A stretch of DNA of 64,000 nucleotides from Bifidobacterium sp. ESL0704 (GTDB lineage: Bacteria > Actinomycetota > Actinomycetes > Actinomycetales > Bifidobacteriaceae): positions 2,170,001-2,234,000 of the forward strand of contig NZ_CP113929.1 in the NCBI RefSeq assembly GCF_029392075.1, given 5' to 3'. The notes below the pieces were generated by a model, which did not search any database, had not been told where the DNA came from, and saw only the letters and a list, made by a program, of their open reading frames with translations. Made by a program: the position numbers and the translations under genes. Shown one piece after another: positions 37,601-45,692 of the stretch. Every line of letters starts with the position of its first letter. Position 1 is the first letter of the stretch.

Positions 37601-37949
37601 AAATGCCCTGAACGAAGAGGTCAAGAAGAAAGTCGACGATTGCTCCTCATCCACAGATGCCGATCCTGCCGATTGCCCATTCGGCGATTCGTTCTATGAG
37701 GACAATTCGGATTATTCGAACTTCTCGTGGAGTGTAAGTTCCTATCCGGAAGTCGATGACGTCAATATGAGCGACTCATCATTCTCCACCGCATCCGACA
37801 GCGGCGAAATGGATCTCTATTATCAATACCGTTTCTTCTCTGGCGACGATTGGCAATCGGATAACGACAAACGAAGCATCTACGAAATGAACGGAACGTT
37901 CAGTATCGACGGCAACAAGGTGAATGTGAAGTTCGACGACTTTGACTGA
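34656..37949 (+). CDS. Zinc-ribbon membrane protein with IPT pentapeptide repeats and extracytoplasmic C-terminal domain
   Basis: A 1097-residue protein divergent from rpsF. It begins with a zinc ribbon (MICPHCGATISENAKFCPRCG, two CPxCG pairs). Residues 30-195 are Pro/Thr/Gly-rich, and 110-192 are pentapeptides like IPTGT/IPTAG, encoded by 15-bp DNA repeats. Residues about 215-640 hold some ten membrane helices. A second disordered stretch rich in Pro/Gln is followed by one more helix (IIIIGSAIVGACVLLGIIYSV, about 755-775) and an extracytoplasmic region similar in plan to TcaA/YvbJ-like zinc-ribbon proteins, with Asp/Ser-rich tail. Start ATG at 34656 has GGGGAGAAAG upstream. Function unknown; a stress or cell-wall sensing role is a guess. 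Confidence 0.75.
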   Translation: MICPHCGATISENAKFCPRCGQSTAPAGSRQPQNPNVGASGVGVDAHASGASMPSIPLPETPASDFSTAPGAAAGSTGMPMPQGPATQPAPSGQPTGPVPSYGSAPNMNGTIPTAGIPTGTIPTSNIPTGNIPTAGVPTGTIPTGVIPTIGVPTSNISTGNSPTGAIPTAGIPTNTIPTGNIPNGTIPNNGQPSQAQRLYKEIVTPASLKTMGSSLGFGIGAAFVFATLNAAMLSAISSNAISSMMNNLGNASQLLDVKSSNFFYTIITMLIAGVSGSFSLKASAFGISTDALGASISMWLPMSLSGVALLVGAAFGAYFIAHRVGVRFKFTGMVSAAVVGLATGLIYVVLGALFPMNSSTSIGILEGKTALNGATARTFIMAFLISAIGSLLGLALAQYASDSTNVFVAAWRWGHRLRGPARTFVEAFFIYMVSYTLIALIALIIVSIAANVPSAIVLIPIIMPYLQFVLLSFSSFGGIATVGDNAIPITFGSLFAAKPWVFILGAVIFIAITLYIALRASARALQDKYYARWEHTWKAPVGTLVLWLLIAFVLTSMGASSSGSSSGAVTIVSWYPLLAAVWAFAIEVVAMTFGPAMLTSIPGLWQFVRGGCVEPTPQNVNAYVDACGARFRHIGGNGGNAANGSPTPQTPAQNHTAGFPGQNGTPGATPTSAAPMPGQAAPAGAQPFAQPGQNDANPQAYATGSVPNAPYPTGNPSLPTYTNRDNPAGFEDFSTASPVAPVSGAAAKPMDPKQKRIIIIGSAIVGACVLLGIIYSVLNATVFSPKTVVDQYTAAIAAGDFDHANAIADPQVSGKKAALLTNKAAKQGSTISNARVTSTARNSDGSTSVAITYTLSGKTHNETLNLAAKNRELLVFNKWTITTPLVANLRVSGPSAVKELNINGIGISAENSSDTGSSSSDSQSIKAYNFKAYPGTYTVKAAANEYMTGNTLTLEPISSNDMSSVSSYENTITVKATDKLKNALNEEVKKKVDDCSSSTDADPADCPFGDSFYEDNSDYSNFSWSVSSYPEVDDVNMSDSSFSTASDSGEMDLYYQYRFFSGDDWQSDNDKRSIYEMNGTFSIDGNKVNVKFDDFD

Positions 37950-38060
37950 TGGGCCTTGCGTTCATACGACTTGAAGACGTCGGATCATGTCTGCTGATCG
38001 AAGCAGGTTGATGCACTGATCTAGGCCTGATCCGACAAAGCCCATCGATTCCAACCCTGC

Positions 38061-38094
38061 GCAACCCGCCTTTGAGCAATTTGCTCGGGGTTGC
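38061..38094. terminator. Hairpin between the zinc-ribbon gene and prs
   Basis: Outer arms GCAACCC/GGGTTGC and inner GAGCA/TGCTC form a nested stem followed by TTGTATC. Probable terminator of the upstream gene; weak T-run. Confidence 0.55.
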
Positions 38095-38201
38095 TTGTAT
38101 CATAGAGACGGTTTCTTGTATTTCCTTTGTCTCGATGCGCTCGAAACGTAAGATATGGAATCGACGTTCGAAGACAAAGCAAAACTATCGGAAGGCGAGA
38201 T

Positions 38202-39215
38202 ATGTCGGCGATTCTCGAAGGTAAGTCCAAAAAACGACTGGCGTTGGTGACAGGTCGGGCATACCCGGAGCAGGCGGCGGCTACGGCCGAGTGTCTTGGT
38301 ACCGTACCGCTGGAGACCACAGCCTATGACTTTGCCAACGGCGAGATGTACGTGCGCTATACCGAACCGGTACGCGGCGCCGATGTTTTCGTGCTGCAAA
38401 GCCACACTGACCCGATCAACAAGTGGATCATGGAGCAGCTGCTGATGATCGATGCGCTGAAGCGCGCATCCGCCCGTTCCATCACCGTCGTGGCGCCATT
38501 CCTCGGCTATTCGCGTCAGGATAAAAAGGGCCTGGGCCGCGAGCCCATCACCGCCCGCCTGATGTTCGACCTCTTCCAGACCGCCGGTGCCGACCGCATC
38601 ATGACCGTCGACCTGCACGCCTCGCAGGAACAAGGCTTCTTCGACGGACCTGTCGACCATCTGACCGCGATGCCGGTGCTGCTCGACTATGTCAAGAACT
38701 CGATGCCGCTTGAAAACGCGACCATTGTCTCCCCTGACGCCGGACGTATCAAGGTCTCCGAGCGTTGGGCCGCGAAGCTCGGCGGGCTGCCGCTAGCCTT
38801 TATCCACAAGACGCGCGACGTCACGCGTCCGAACCACGCTGTGGCCCATGGCATTATCGGCGAGGTGCGCGAGCGCGACTGCGTGGTCGTCGATGACATG
38901 ATCGACACTGCTGGCACCATCTGCGAGGCCGTGCGCACACTGCGCGAGGCAGGTGCGAAATCCGTGACGCTCGTGGCGACCCACGGGCTCTTGTCCGGCC
39001 CGGCTACAGAACGGCTGCGCGACTGCGGCGCCCGCGAAATCGTCTTGATGGACACTGTTCCGATTCCTGAGGAGAAGCGTCTGCCGAATATGACAGTGCT
39101 TTCTATCGCCCCGCTCCTGGCGGCCGGCATCCGCTCGGTCTTTGAATCCGGGTCAGTCTCGGGCCTGATGGACGGTCTGCCAGAGGACATGCACCCGCGC
39201 AACATGTACGCGTGA
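38202..39215 (+). CDS. prs: Ribose-phosphate pyrophosphokinase
   Basis: PRPP synthase makes PRPP from ribose-5-phosphate and ATP, feeding the tryptophan, histidine and nucleotide pathways. From the ATG at 38202 (GGAAGG upstream) it has 337 residues. Key motifs: FANGEMYVRYTEPVRG, the ATP-binding YSRQDKKGLGREPI, TVDLHASQEQGFF, IVSPDAGRIKVSERW and the PRPP loop VVVDDMIDTAGTI. The frame is open upstream to 38127 but that part lacks homology. A perfect hairpin of the 62-bp repeat family starts 20 bp after the stop. Confidence 0.97.
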   Translation: MSAILEGKSKKRLALVTGRAYPEQAAATAECLGTVPLETTAYDFANGEMYVRYTEPVRGADVFVLQSHTDPINKWIMEQLLMIDALKRASARSITVVAPFLGYSRQDKKGLGREPITARLMFDLFQTAGADRIMTVDLHASQEQGFFDGPVDHLTAMPVLLDYVKNSMPLENATIVSPDAGRIKVSERWAAKLGGLPLAFIHKTRDVTRPNHAVAHGIIGEVRERDCVVVDDMIDTAGTICEAVRTLREAGAKSVTLVATHGLLSGPATERLRDCGAREIVLMDTVPIPEEKRLPNMTVLSIAPLLAAGIRSVFESGSVSGLMDGLPEDMHPRNMYA

Positions 39216-39232
39216 CGAATCCTTCCATTTAA

Positions 39233-39655
39233 ATGTCGTGAGTCCTCCAGCAACGTTGTTTGTTGGAGGACTCACGACGTTCAAACCTACCTTTCCGTCG
39301 CAAAACCTCCAACAGCTTTCACTCCCGGCACTTTCACGACTCAAACACACGGTCTAGCGACACAAAACCTCCAACAAGCTCCAGTAGCGGCACTTTTGCG
39401 ACGCTTTGACTTGATATAGCGACGCAAAACCTCCAGCAATCCCCACTACCAGAGGATTCACGACGTTTCGATCCGACATAGCGTCTCAAAATCTCCAGCA
39501 AACTCTGCCAGTGCACTTTATGGCTACGACGCTTCGGCCCCTTCTGACCGTCGGAAGCTTTTCTCAGCTCAAGCCACTGGCACTTTGTGACGCTTTAACC
39601 TGATATAGCGTCACAAAACCTCCAGTAAACTCCAGTAACGGCACTTTTATGACGC
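39233..39655. repeat. 62-bp tandem hairpin repeat, array 3 (about seven units)
   Basis: Units start at 39233, 39295, 39357, 39419 and 39481, exactly 62 bp apart; then a degenerate unit (about 39543) and a last one at 39608. The first is a perfect palindrome, GTCGTGAGTCCTCCA/TGGAGGACTCACGAC, right after prs. Later units have a right arm GGCACTTTYGYGACG instead of GGAGGATTCACGACG. Confidence 0.9.
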
Positions 39656-39689
39656 TGTACGATAGCTTAAAGCCCAACAAGCCGTGTAA

Positions 39690-40643
39690 TCACAATTTCA
39701 TGCAGGGGACACCCGCATCTATCAACTTACGCACCATTTCCTTACGCCCTAAAACATCACGGTATGTAAGTCGAACTATTCGCGAGACTCCGTTACGGAA
39801 CAGAAAGCGTTCTCGTTCCTGCTCGCGCCGGACGACTTCCTCAATTACAGCCCCATGCGTCATCGACGGATTGACATACTTTTCCATACCGTCAAATTCG
39901 ACAACAACAATCTCCCCGCTACGTAGCTGATATTGAAAATCAACTCGGTAGTTCGATCCATTCCCATCAGAATATTCCACCTGAAGCTGAGGGACCGGAA
40001 AGCCCTCCTCAATCATCGTGGCCCTACAGAACGATTCGCCGCCACTTTCGCTGCGGGCATCAGCGAATCGAATCAGATCGGCCACCTTCGTCCGTCCATG
40101 TCGAATAGTCCGGCACTCAGCGATAATGTCATCTTTGGCGACCAGCTCCGCGGCCAAAGCCGAATCATAGATAGGCAATGAATCTCGGAATGAGCAACGA
40201 TACCCACAATCCACAAGCGTTCTAGCCACAGACGTCACCGGAATGCCACCGACATCGTGAACCTCAACATGCGGCATCGAAACACAACGCAACAATGGGT
40301 TTCGCGACGAACTGGGACTTTCCTTTGTAGCGATGCAAATACTGCCGTCATACAGATTCTGGCGCACACTCAACCCATAGAACGCCGCAGCGGTAACCGA
40401 AGCGAACACCCAGCCGGAATGCTTGTGATGCAGGGCACGCGCCACATACAATGTATGCTGGCCAGGACTTAGCGCATTCCACTCCTGGAGCGGGAAAAAC
40501 AAGCCCGGATACGGCTTCACCAGCTCGCCCGCGACTTGACGCCTATACAACGCCCTGTTCACCGAGGAACTTCCGCCGGCGCAACAACGTTGTTCTTTCT
40601 GCGCAGCTGCAATCAGTATGCTCGCCTCTTTATGGTTTCTCAT
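39690..40643 (-). CDS. AbiEi-like winged-helix protein with DUF559/Vsr-like nuclease domain
   Basis: From the ATG at 40643 (no strong ribosome site) the protein has 317 residues. The N-terminal 100 residues resemble the winged-helix start of AbiEi-type proteins (RRQVAGELVKPYPGLFFPL, then HTLYVARALHHKHSGWVFASVTAA). The C-terminal third looks like a small PD-(D/E)XK fold: ESFCRATMIEEGFPVPQ, YRVDFQYQ and EIVVVEFDGMEKYV, giving E, D and ExD in the right order. Related proteins are abundant in bifidobacteria and often carry wrong names. No cognate AbiEii toxin is adjacent. It lies between two arrays of the 62-bp repeat, which may be coincidence or a functional link. Activity is unproven. Confidence 0.65.
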   Translation of the reverse strand: MRNHKEASILIAAAQKEQRCCAGGSSSVNRALYRRQVAGELVKPYPGLFFPLQEWNALSPGQHTLYVARALHHKHSGWVFASVTAAAFYGLSVRQNLYDGSICIATKESPSSSRNPLLRCVSMPHVEVHDVGGIPVTSVARTLVDCGYRCSFRDSLPIYDSALAAELVAKDDIIAECRTIRHGRTKVADLIRFADARSESGGESFCRATMIEEGFPVPQLQVEYSDGNGSNYRVDFQYQLRSGEIVVVEFDGMEKYVNPSMTHGAVIEEVVRREQERERFLFRNGVSRIVRLTYRDVLGRKEMVRKLIDAGVPCMKL

Positions 40644-41033
40644 ACAGTTACCATAGATGAATCTTGCAAAAAGCAGAGAGAAATCAGAGTGCTGTGGTCG
40701 GATGCTATGGCTTATCCACAATTCGGGCGTGTCGCAAAAGTTATCCACAACGCGGCACAGTGCCAACGGCTAACCAACCCGACCGACGCTGCCCTTTGCC
40801 GCTCTGCACCGCCATTTTCCGGGTCCATCTTGCCGGCTTTTCATAGGACCATTACGCCCAACGCTCTTGCTCATGTTGCTCATCCCCATTCCCAACAATT
40901 TCGCCGCGTCGCCACCGTCATCGCTCCGCCGCTTCGCTGCTCCGCCACCGTCATCCTTTTCGCTCCTTCCCAACCGCCCGCTCCTCTTCTCTCGATCGAG
41001 CCGTCGCATAGGCAGCTCTTCCGTTTTTACTTC
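40644..41033. other. Intergenic region with two DnaA boxes
   Basis: About 390 bp with no supported gene; a 94-codon minus frame here is low-complexity and rejected. It holds two TTATCCACA boxes at 40712 and 40741 and a short direct repeat CGCCACCGTCATC near 40910 and 40940. Confidence 0.55.
40712..40749 (+). promoter_or_regulatory. Two perfect DnaA boxes
   Basis: TTATCCACA at 40712-40720 and again at 40741-40749, same orientation, 29 bp apart. Both match the consensus exactly. No dnaA/dnaN genes or AT-rich unwinding element are present, so this is not oriC; it may bind DnaA for regulation or titration. Confidence 0.6.
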
Positions 41034-41590
41034 TGGAGGATTCACGACGCTCAAACGATGATTGGCGTCACAAAACCTCCAGCAACGCCTTCTACTGGCA
41101 CTTTCGTGACGCCCAGACAGTCATTCGCGTCACAAAACCTCCAACAACCTCTTCCACCGGCACTTTTACGACGCTTCGACCCGATATAGCGTCATAAAAC
41201 CTCCAGCAACGCCTACAACCGGCACTTTCGTGACGCCCAGACCATGATTGGCGTCACAAAACCTCCAGCAACGCCTTCTACTGGCACTTTTACGACGCCC
41301 AGACAGTCATTCGCGTCACAAAACCTCCAACAACCTCTTCCACCGGCACTTTTACGACGCCCAGACAATCATTCGCGTCACAAAACCTCCAACAACGCCT
41401 ACAACCGGCACTTTTACGACGCCCAGACCACGATTGATGACACAAAACCTCCAACAACCACTTCTACTGGCGCTTTCGCGACGCCCAAACGACAATCAGC
41501 GTCGTGGAACCTCCAGTAGCCCCTTCTAGCGGCACTTTTGCGACGCCCAGACCACGATTGGCGACACAAAAGCGCCAACAGCTGCCTGCA
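41034..41590. repeat. 62-bp tandem hairpin repeat, array 4 (nine units plus a half)
   Basis: Units start at 41065, 41127, 41189, 41251, 41313, 41375, 41437, 41499 and 41561, all exactly 62 bp apart, preceded by a right half-unit at 41034. Consensus arms are CGTCACAAAACCTCCA and TGGCACTTTYRCGACG, linked by CCCAGACNNNNATT. This is the longest and most regular array in the window. Confidence 0.92.
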
Positions 41591-41733
41591 TTCCAATGAA
41601 ATCGGAGCCCAATGATTATGCGACCAGCTTGCAAGCCTCTCGGCATCTACCATTTGCCTGCCGAATCCCTGCGCCCCCCCTATCATCAAGGACCATGCCG
41701 AAACAAGCAGGATACTCACCCTGAGATGAAAAT

Positions 41734-41762
41734 TTGACTTGTTTGATAAAGCGTTTTACCAT
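41734..41762 (+). promoter_or_regulatory. rbsK promoter with LacI-type operator in the spacer
   Basis: TTGACT, 17 bases and TACCAT form the promoter. The operator GATAAAGCGTTTTACC (41745-41760) fills the spacer and overlaps the -10, so the regulator would block polymerase directly. The sequence is nearly identical to operators at 44203, 45546 and 45577. Confidence 0.8.
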
Positions 41763-41852
41763 AGAGCGATAGTAAAGTAATCGTAGGCTAACACAAAATG
41801 TAGATTCCGGCTACAACCTACCTTCACATCAATTACGCGAAACGAGGATGAG

Positions 41853-42821
41853 ATGAGCGCAACGACCCTTCTACACAGTATTTCCGGATCCATCAGCATC
41901 GTTGGATCGATGAATGCGGACTATACCGTCACAGCCGCACGCCTTCCCAAACCAGGAGAGACCATTGCCGGTGGCCCTCTGAAGATCCTCCCCGGCGGAA
42001 AATCGGGGAACCAGGCGGCGGCCGCGGCCAAGCTCGGGGCGCAGGTCAACATGTTCGGCGCAGTCGGCAGTGACAAGAACGCCGATTTCCTCCTTTCCCA
42101 ACTCAACGACGCCGGTGTCGACACCTCGCACGTCCTGCACGTCGAAGGCGCCAGCGGCACCACGGTGATCACCGTTGACGATAACGGCGAAAACACCATC
42201 GTCTACTCCGCAGGGTCCAACGGCAAGGTAAGCACCGACTACATCAACGCCCAGAAAGACGTTCTGCTGCAGTCCTCAGTGCTCGGCCTGTGCCTGGAAA
42301 GCCCCATCGACACCGTCACGGCAACGGCGAAAATGTGCCACGACGCAGGCATCAAAGTGCTCCTGAACGATTCGCCGTTCACCGATAAGCTGCCCGACGA
42401 CCTGATCGAGTACTCTGACGTGCTGCTGGTCAACGAGCACGAAATGGCGCAGCTGCTCAACATCGCCGAACCCGGCAACGGGGACTGGCTGGGAATGGAC
42501 TGGAACTACATCGCACGCTCGATGCACGAGTTCGGTTTCAAAGAAGCCGTGGTCACGCTCGGTGGCGACGGTGCCATGGTTATCGAAAACGATCGGACCT
42601 ATCATGTCAACGCCGCCAAAATCAATGCCGTCGACACCACCGGCTGCGGCGACGCCTTCATGGGGACGCTGCTGGCCGGTCTGTCCTCAGGATTCTCGCT
42701 GAACGATTCCGCCTCTTTGGCTTCCTATGTGGCGGCCTACGCGGCGACGGATTACGGCGCACAAGCCTCATACGGCACCAGCGATCAGATCGAGGCCTTC
42801 TTCAGCAAAGACCGCGACTGA
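41853..42821 (+). CDS. rbsK: Ribokinase (PfkB family)
   Basis: A 322-residue PfkB sugar kinase, likely phosphorylating ribose from nucleoside breakdown. GSMNADYTVTAARLPKPGETI is the substrate-binding N-terminus, GGKSGNQAAAAAKLG the PfkB signature 1, and DTTGCGDAFMGTLLAG signature 2 with the catalytic Asp and anion hole. Start ATG at 41853 follows a weak GAGGATGAG. Its promoter shares the operator with the nucleoside hydrolase gene, which would supply free ribose, so ribose is the best substrate guess. A strong terminator follows. Confidence 0.92.
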   Translation: MSATTLLHSISGSISIVGSMNADYTVTAARLPKPGETIAGGPLKILPGGKSGNQAAAAAKLGAQVNMFGAVGSDKNADFLLSQLNDAGVDTSHVLHVEGASGTTVITVDDNGENTIVYSAGSNGKVSTDYINAQKDVLLQSSVLGLCLESPIDTVTATAKMCHDAGIKVLLNDSPFTDKLPDDLIEYSDVLLVNEHEMAQLLNIAEPGNGDWLGMDWNYIARSMHEFGFKEAVVTLGGDGAMVIENDRTYHVNAAKINAVDTTGCGDAFMGTLLAGLSSGFSLNDSASLASYVAAYAATDYGAQASYGTSDQIEAFFSKDRD

Positions 42822-42895
42822 GCCGATCGGCAGACGAACACACAACGTGGATGACATTTATCAGTAGCTGGTCCATGGTTATCCGCGTAATCGAC

Positions 42896-42938
42896 AAGTG
42901 TGCTGACCATCCATACGAGACGGTCAGCACACTTTTTT
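42896..42938 (+). terminator. Intrinsic terminator of rbsK
   Basis: AAGTGTGCTGACC and GGTCAGCACACTT form a perfect 13-bp stem followed by TTTTTT. Textbook Rho-independent terminator. Confidence 0.95.
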
Positions 42939-43278
42939 ATGGCGAATTTTTATGGCGAACCAGAGATAGACAGGACGCAGCGCCTAATGCCAGAAAATTA
43001 TGAGGCCAGCCATTCGGCAACGGGCCTCCAACCATTCAACGACCAGCTAGCTGACTACCTGCAATTCCCCATGAAATAGGCGATAACCCAAGAGAGGGGA
43101 ATGCCGACAAAAGCGCGTCCGCAACAGACTCCAAAATATTCTTCAAAACGTTCTGCCATATAACAGATAATCCGCTGGAAGACCGAAGACCAGCGAGGCC
43201 CCGCCGCCCTTTCAACGTTTCGGCGCTGATTGCGGACACGCATCTTGGCCACCCACCAGACGGCGGCTCATCCGGACT
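42939..43278. other. Intergenic region after rbsK
   Basis: About 340 bp between the rbsK terminator and the end of the phosphatase gene. Two short minus-strand frames (43036-43252) look like chance. I see nothing else in it. Confidence 0.5.
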
Positions 43279-44082
43279 TTAGAGCTTCTCGCCTTCCTTG
43301 AGGTAGGACGTGTCGCCGATGCTGAGCACGTTCAGCTTTCCATCCTTGTACGTGATCTTCGTGACGCTGGCGTTCTCAAGAGGGGCGCTCTTGTATTTGT
43401 CCGTCATGCCGGCGAGCATCACATTGATGGCCATGCCGTGGCTGACCACGAGGACGTTGCCGCCCCCGTTCTTGCTCTGATCCTCGCCGATCTTCTTGAT
43501 CGTACGCAGCATGCGCTTGCGAACGGTCTGGGAACTTTCGGCGTAACCGGATTTGTCCGCGAAGTAATGGGCGTCGTCAAGCCACGACCATTTATCGTCG
43601 CTCTTGGGGCGTTTTGCGGCTTCGTACGCTTCATACGAGGGGAAACCTGCCGATTGCGCCTGTTGCGCGCTGATGTTGTCGAGAGATTCACCCTCGAACT
43701 GGCCGGAGCACGCCTCGCGCAGACCTTCCAGCTCATGAATGGGCTCCTTCTGGCCGGAGCCCTTGAGCACGGCCGAAGCGGTATCGTGCGCACGCTTCAA
43801 ATCGCTGGAATACACGGACTTGAACGTGATGTTATGCTTCTTCAGCCCCTTGCCAAGGTCGACGGCGACCTTTTCGCCATCCTTGGTGAGAGGCGTATCC
43901 GACCAGCCCTGAACCTTATTCAGCTCATTGAACATGGTTTTCCCGTGTCGCGTAAGATAGATGGTCACCGCCGCGGGTTTTGTCTGAGGCTGCTCCGGCT
44001 TGTCCGCAGCCGACGTGGCTCCGCATCCGCCAAAAAGCAGCGTGCCCACCGCCAGTAGTCCAGCCAACCATTTCTTGCTCAT
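43279..44082 (-). CDS. Secreted lipoprotein of the histidine phosphatase superfamily
   Basis: A 267-residue protein with a lipoprotein signal: MSKKW start, hydrophobic core and lipobox-like LFGGC with Cys20. The mature part is a branch-1 histidine phosphatase: YLTRHGKTMFNELNKVQGW (R45-H46 nucleophile), VYSSDLKRAHDTA, the acid in LREACSGQFEG, and VVSHGMAI with the second His. I chose ATG 44082, seven bases after GGAGG. It would act outside the membrane, perhaps dephosphorylating nucleotides or sugar phosphates before uptake. The operator at 44203 between it and the divergent lacI gene links it to the ribose/nucleoside regulon. Confidence 0.85.
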   Translation of the reverse strand: MSKKWLAGLLAVGTLLFGGCGATSAADKPEQPQTKPAAVTIYLTRHGKTMFNELNKVQGWSDTPLTKDGEKVAVDLGKGLKKHNITFKSVYSSDLKRAHDTASAVLKGSGQKEPIHELEGLREACSGQFEGESLDNISAQQAQSAGFPSYEAYEAAKRPKSDDKWSWLDDAHYFADKSGYAESSQTVRKRMLRTIKKIGEDQSKNGGGNVLVVSHGMAINVMLAGMTDKYKSAPLENASVTKITYKDGKLNVLSIGDTSYLKEGEKL

Positions 44083-44202
44083 TCTCATTCCTCCTCGAAT
44101 ATCAGAGAATCCCTTATTTCTTTTAAGTATCCCGCCTAAATCGCAATTTAAACAAAATACCTAAAATAATACAAGAAAGCACAATCTCCGTTGATACGAA
44201 TA

Positions 44203-44218
44203 GATAAAGCGCTTTATC
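44203..44218. promoter_or_regulatory. LacI-family operator, perfect palindrome
   Basis: GATAAAGCGCTTTATC, a perfect 16-bp palindrome between the divergent phosphatase and regulator genes, 7 bp before a TTGACA hexamer (44225). It probably gives autoregulation and control of the phosphatase. Confidence 0.85.
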
Positions 44219-44383
44219 GCACAATTGACATGTTACTGTAAAAAAGCGGCATGTCAAATCAAGACGCAAGTCACTCAAAACCGCCAAACCCCGTTCCCAT
44301 GCGGCATACCGGCTAACGACTACACTTTGTTTGAAGCGGTCGATCGCAAATCAACATGAAAAAAAATGCGTAAACGGAGCAAT

Positions 44384-45436
44384 ATGAATCACAAGGCGAC
44401 ATTGAAAGATATCGCAAAAGCCTGCGGCGTCTCAGTCACGGCAGTCTCCCTAGTCCTCAACAACCGTCCGACACGCATGTCTGCGGAGAAACGCGAACTT
44501 ATCGCAAAAACCGCCAAACAGCTGCACTACGTACCCAATCAGGCGGCTCGCAGCCTGGCCACCAACCAATCCATGCTGCTCGCGTTGCTGATACCCGATA
44601 TCGAGAACATGTTCTTCGCCTCGCTTTCCAAGGCATTGGAAGACATCAGCAACGCAAGCGGCTATTCGCTGCTCATCGCGAACTCGGACGATTCCTGGAA
44701 AGCCGAGCACCGCCTGCTCCGGCAATTCGCCTCACGCGGCGTCGACGGACTCTTCCTGATCCCCTCAAGAGAGTCGGTCAAAGATTCCTCAAAGCTGCGA
44801 CAAGACGTTGAGGGCTTGGATTTCCCCGTGGTCATCACCGACCGATTGGTCAGCGACAACTGGTGCGACGCCGTCGGCACCGACAACTTCATCGGTGGTA
44901 AACTCGCCGCCCAACGGCTCATCGCCGAGGGGCACCGTCGAATCGCATGCGTCTCAGGAGACACCCGCACCGGCAACGACAACCGCCGTATGGCCGGATT
45001 CCACGCCGGTCTCGAAGAAGCCGGGCTGCAACTGGAACCCGAGCTCAATGTCGTGGGCAACTACCGTTTCGACGGAGGCTATCACGCGGCGGACCGCATC
45101 CTCGACGCCAATGCAACCGCGGTATTCTGCGGCAACGATCTCATGGCCCTCGGCTTTATCCGTCGACTCGAGGAACGGGGCCTCTCCTGCCCCAAAGACT
45201 GTTCGGTCATCGGCTACGACAACATCTCCGAACGTTTCGGGTTCAATCACGCACTCAGCACTGTCGACCAGAACATCACCGCCGTCGCCAAAGCCTGCCA
45301 CGACCTGATTTCGACCCACTTGGGACCGAGGAAGGCGAATGCAGATAGCAAACCCTGGATCGAGGCCCCAAAGCAGCGCCTTATCAAGCCCAAACTGGTC
45401 GACCGGTCAACCGTATCCAGCGTTCCGGCGCTATGA
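44384..45436 (+). CDS. LacI-family transcriptional regulator of the ribose/nucleoside regulon
   Basis: A 350-residue repressor starting at the ATG at 44384 behind GGAG. The N-terminal helix-turn-helix reads ATLKDIAKACGVSVTAVSLVLNN, with the hinge helix motif NQAARSLAT. The rest is a periplasmic-binding-like effector domain (LIPDIENMFFASLSKALED, CDAVGTDNFIGGKLAAQRLI, AVFCGNDLMALGF, VIGYDNI). Four matching operators occur at its own promoter region, before rbsK and twice before the nucleoside hydrolase. Ribose or a nucleoside is the likely inducer. Confidence 0.93.
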   Translation: MNHKATLKDIAKACGVSVTAVSLVLNNRPTRMSAEKRELIAKTAKQLHYVPNQAARSLATNQSMLLALLIPDIENMFFASLSKALEDISNASGYSLLIANSDDSWKAEHRLLRQFASRGVDGLFLIPSRESVKDSSKLRQDVEGLDFPVVITDRLVSDNWCDAVGTDNFIGGKLAAQRLIAEGHRRIACVSGDTRTGNDNRRMAGFHAGLEEAGLQLEPELNVVGNYRFDGGYHAADRILDANATAVFCGNDLMALGFIRRLEERGLSCPKDCSVIGYDNISERFGFNHALSTVDQNITAVAKACHDLISTHLGPRKANADSKPWIEAPKQRLIKPKLVDRSTVSSVPAL

Positions 45437-45534
45437 AACGATGGGAGGCAAGCACCTATAGCGACGAATCACGATAATATATTACGTCAGAAACTCTCGT
45501 ATAGTAATAATTACAGAAAAGACAAACACCGGAT

Positions 45535-45593
45535 TTGACGGCACCAATAAAACGCTTTATCATTAATGCCTATAGTGATAAAACGTTTTATCA
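45535..45593 (+). promoter_or_regulatory. Nucleoside hydrolase promoter with two LacI-type operators
   Basis: TTGACG (45535-45540), 17 bases, TATCAT (45558-45563). Operator 1 (AATAAAACGCTTTATC, 45546-45561) lies in the spacer as at rbsK. Operator 2 (GATAAAACGTTTTATC, 45577-45592, in an 18-bp palindrome) is 31 bp away centre to centre, about three helical turns, so on the same face. Confidence 0.85.
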
Positions 45594-45692
45594 TTACAAA
45601 TAAAACAACGGCCATACCGCAAAGACGCTGTCACCAACAAAGCTGGAGATTAGCCACACGCCCAACGACGGCCGTAGGAACGAAAGGCAATT

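Noticed and set aside
40712..40749. Origin of replication
   Set aside because: Only two DnaA boxes, no dnaA/dnaN/rpmH neighbours and no AT-rich unwinding region.
40770..41054. 94-codon minus-strand gene before the repeat array
   Set aside because: Low-complexity Arg/Gly/Lys/Asp reading, extends into the repeat, no start signal or homologue.
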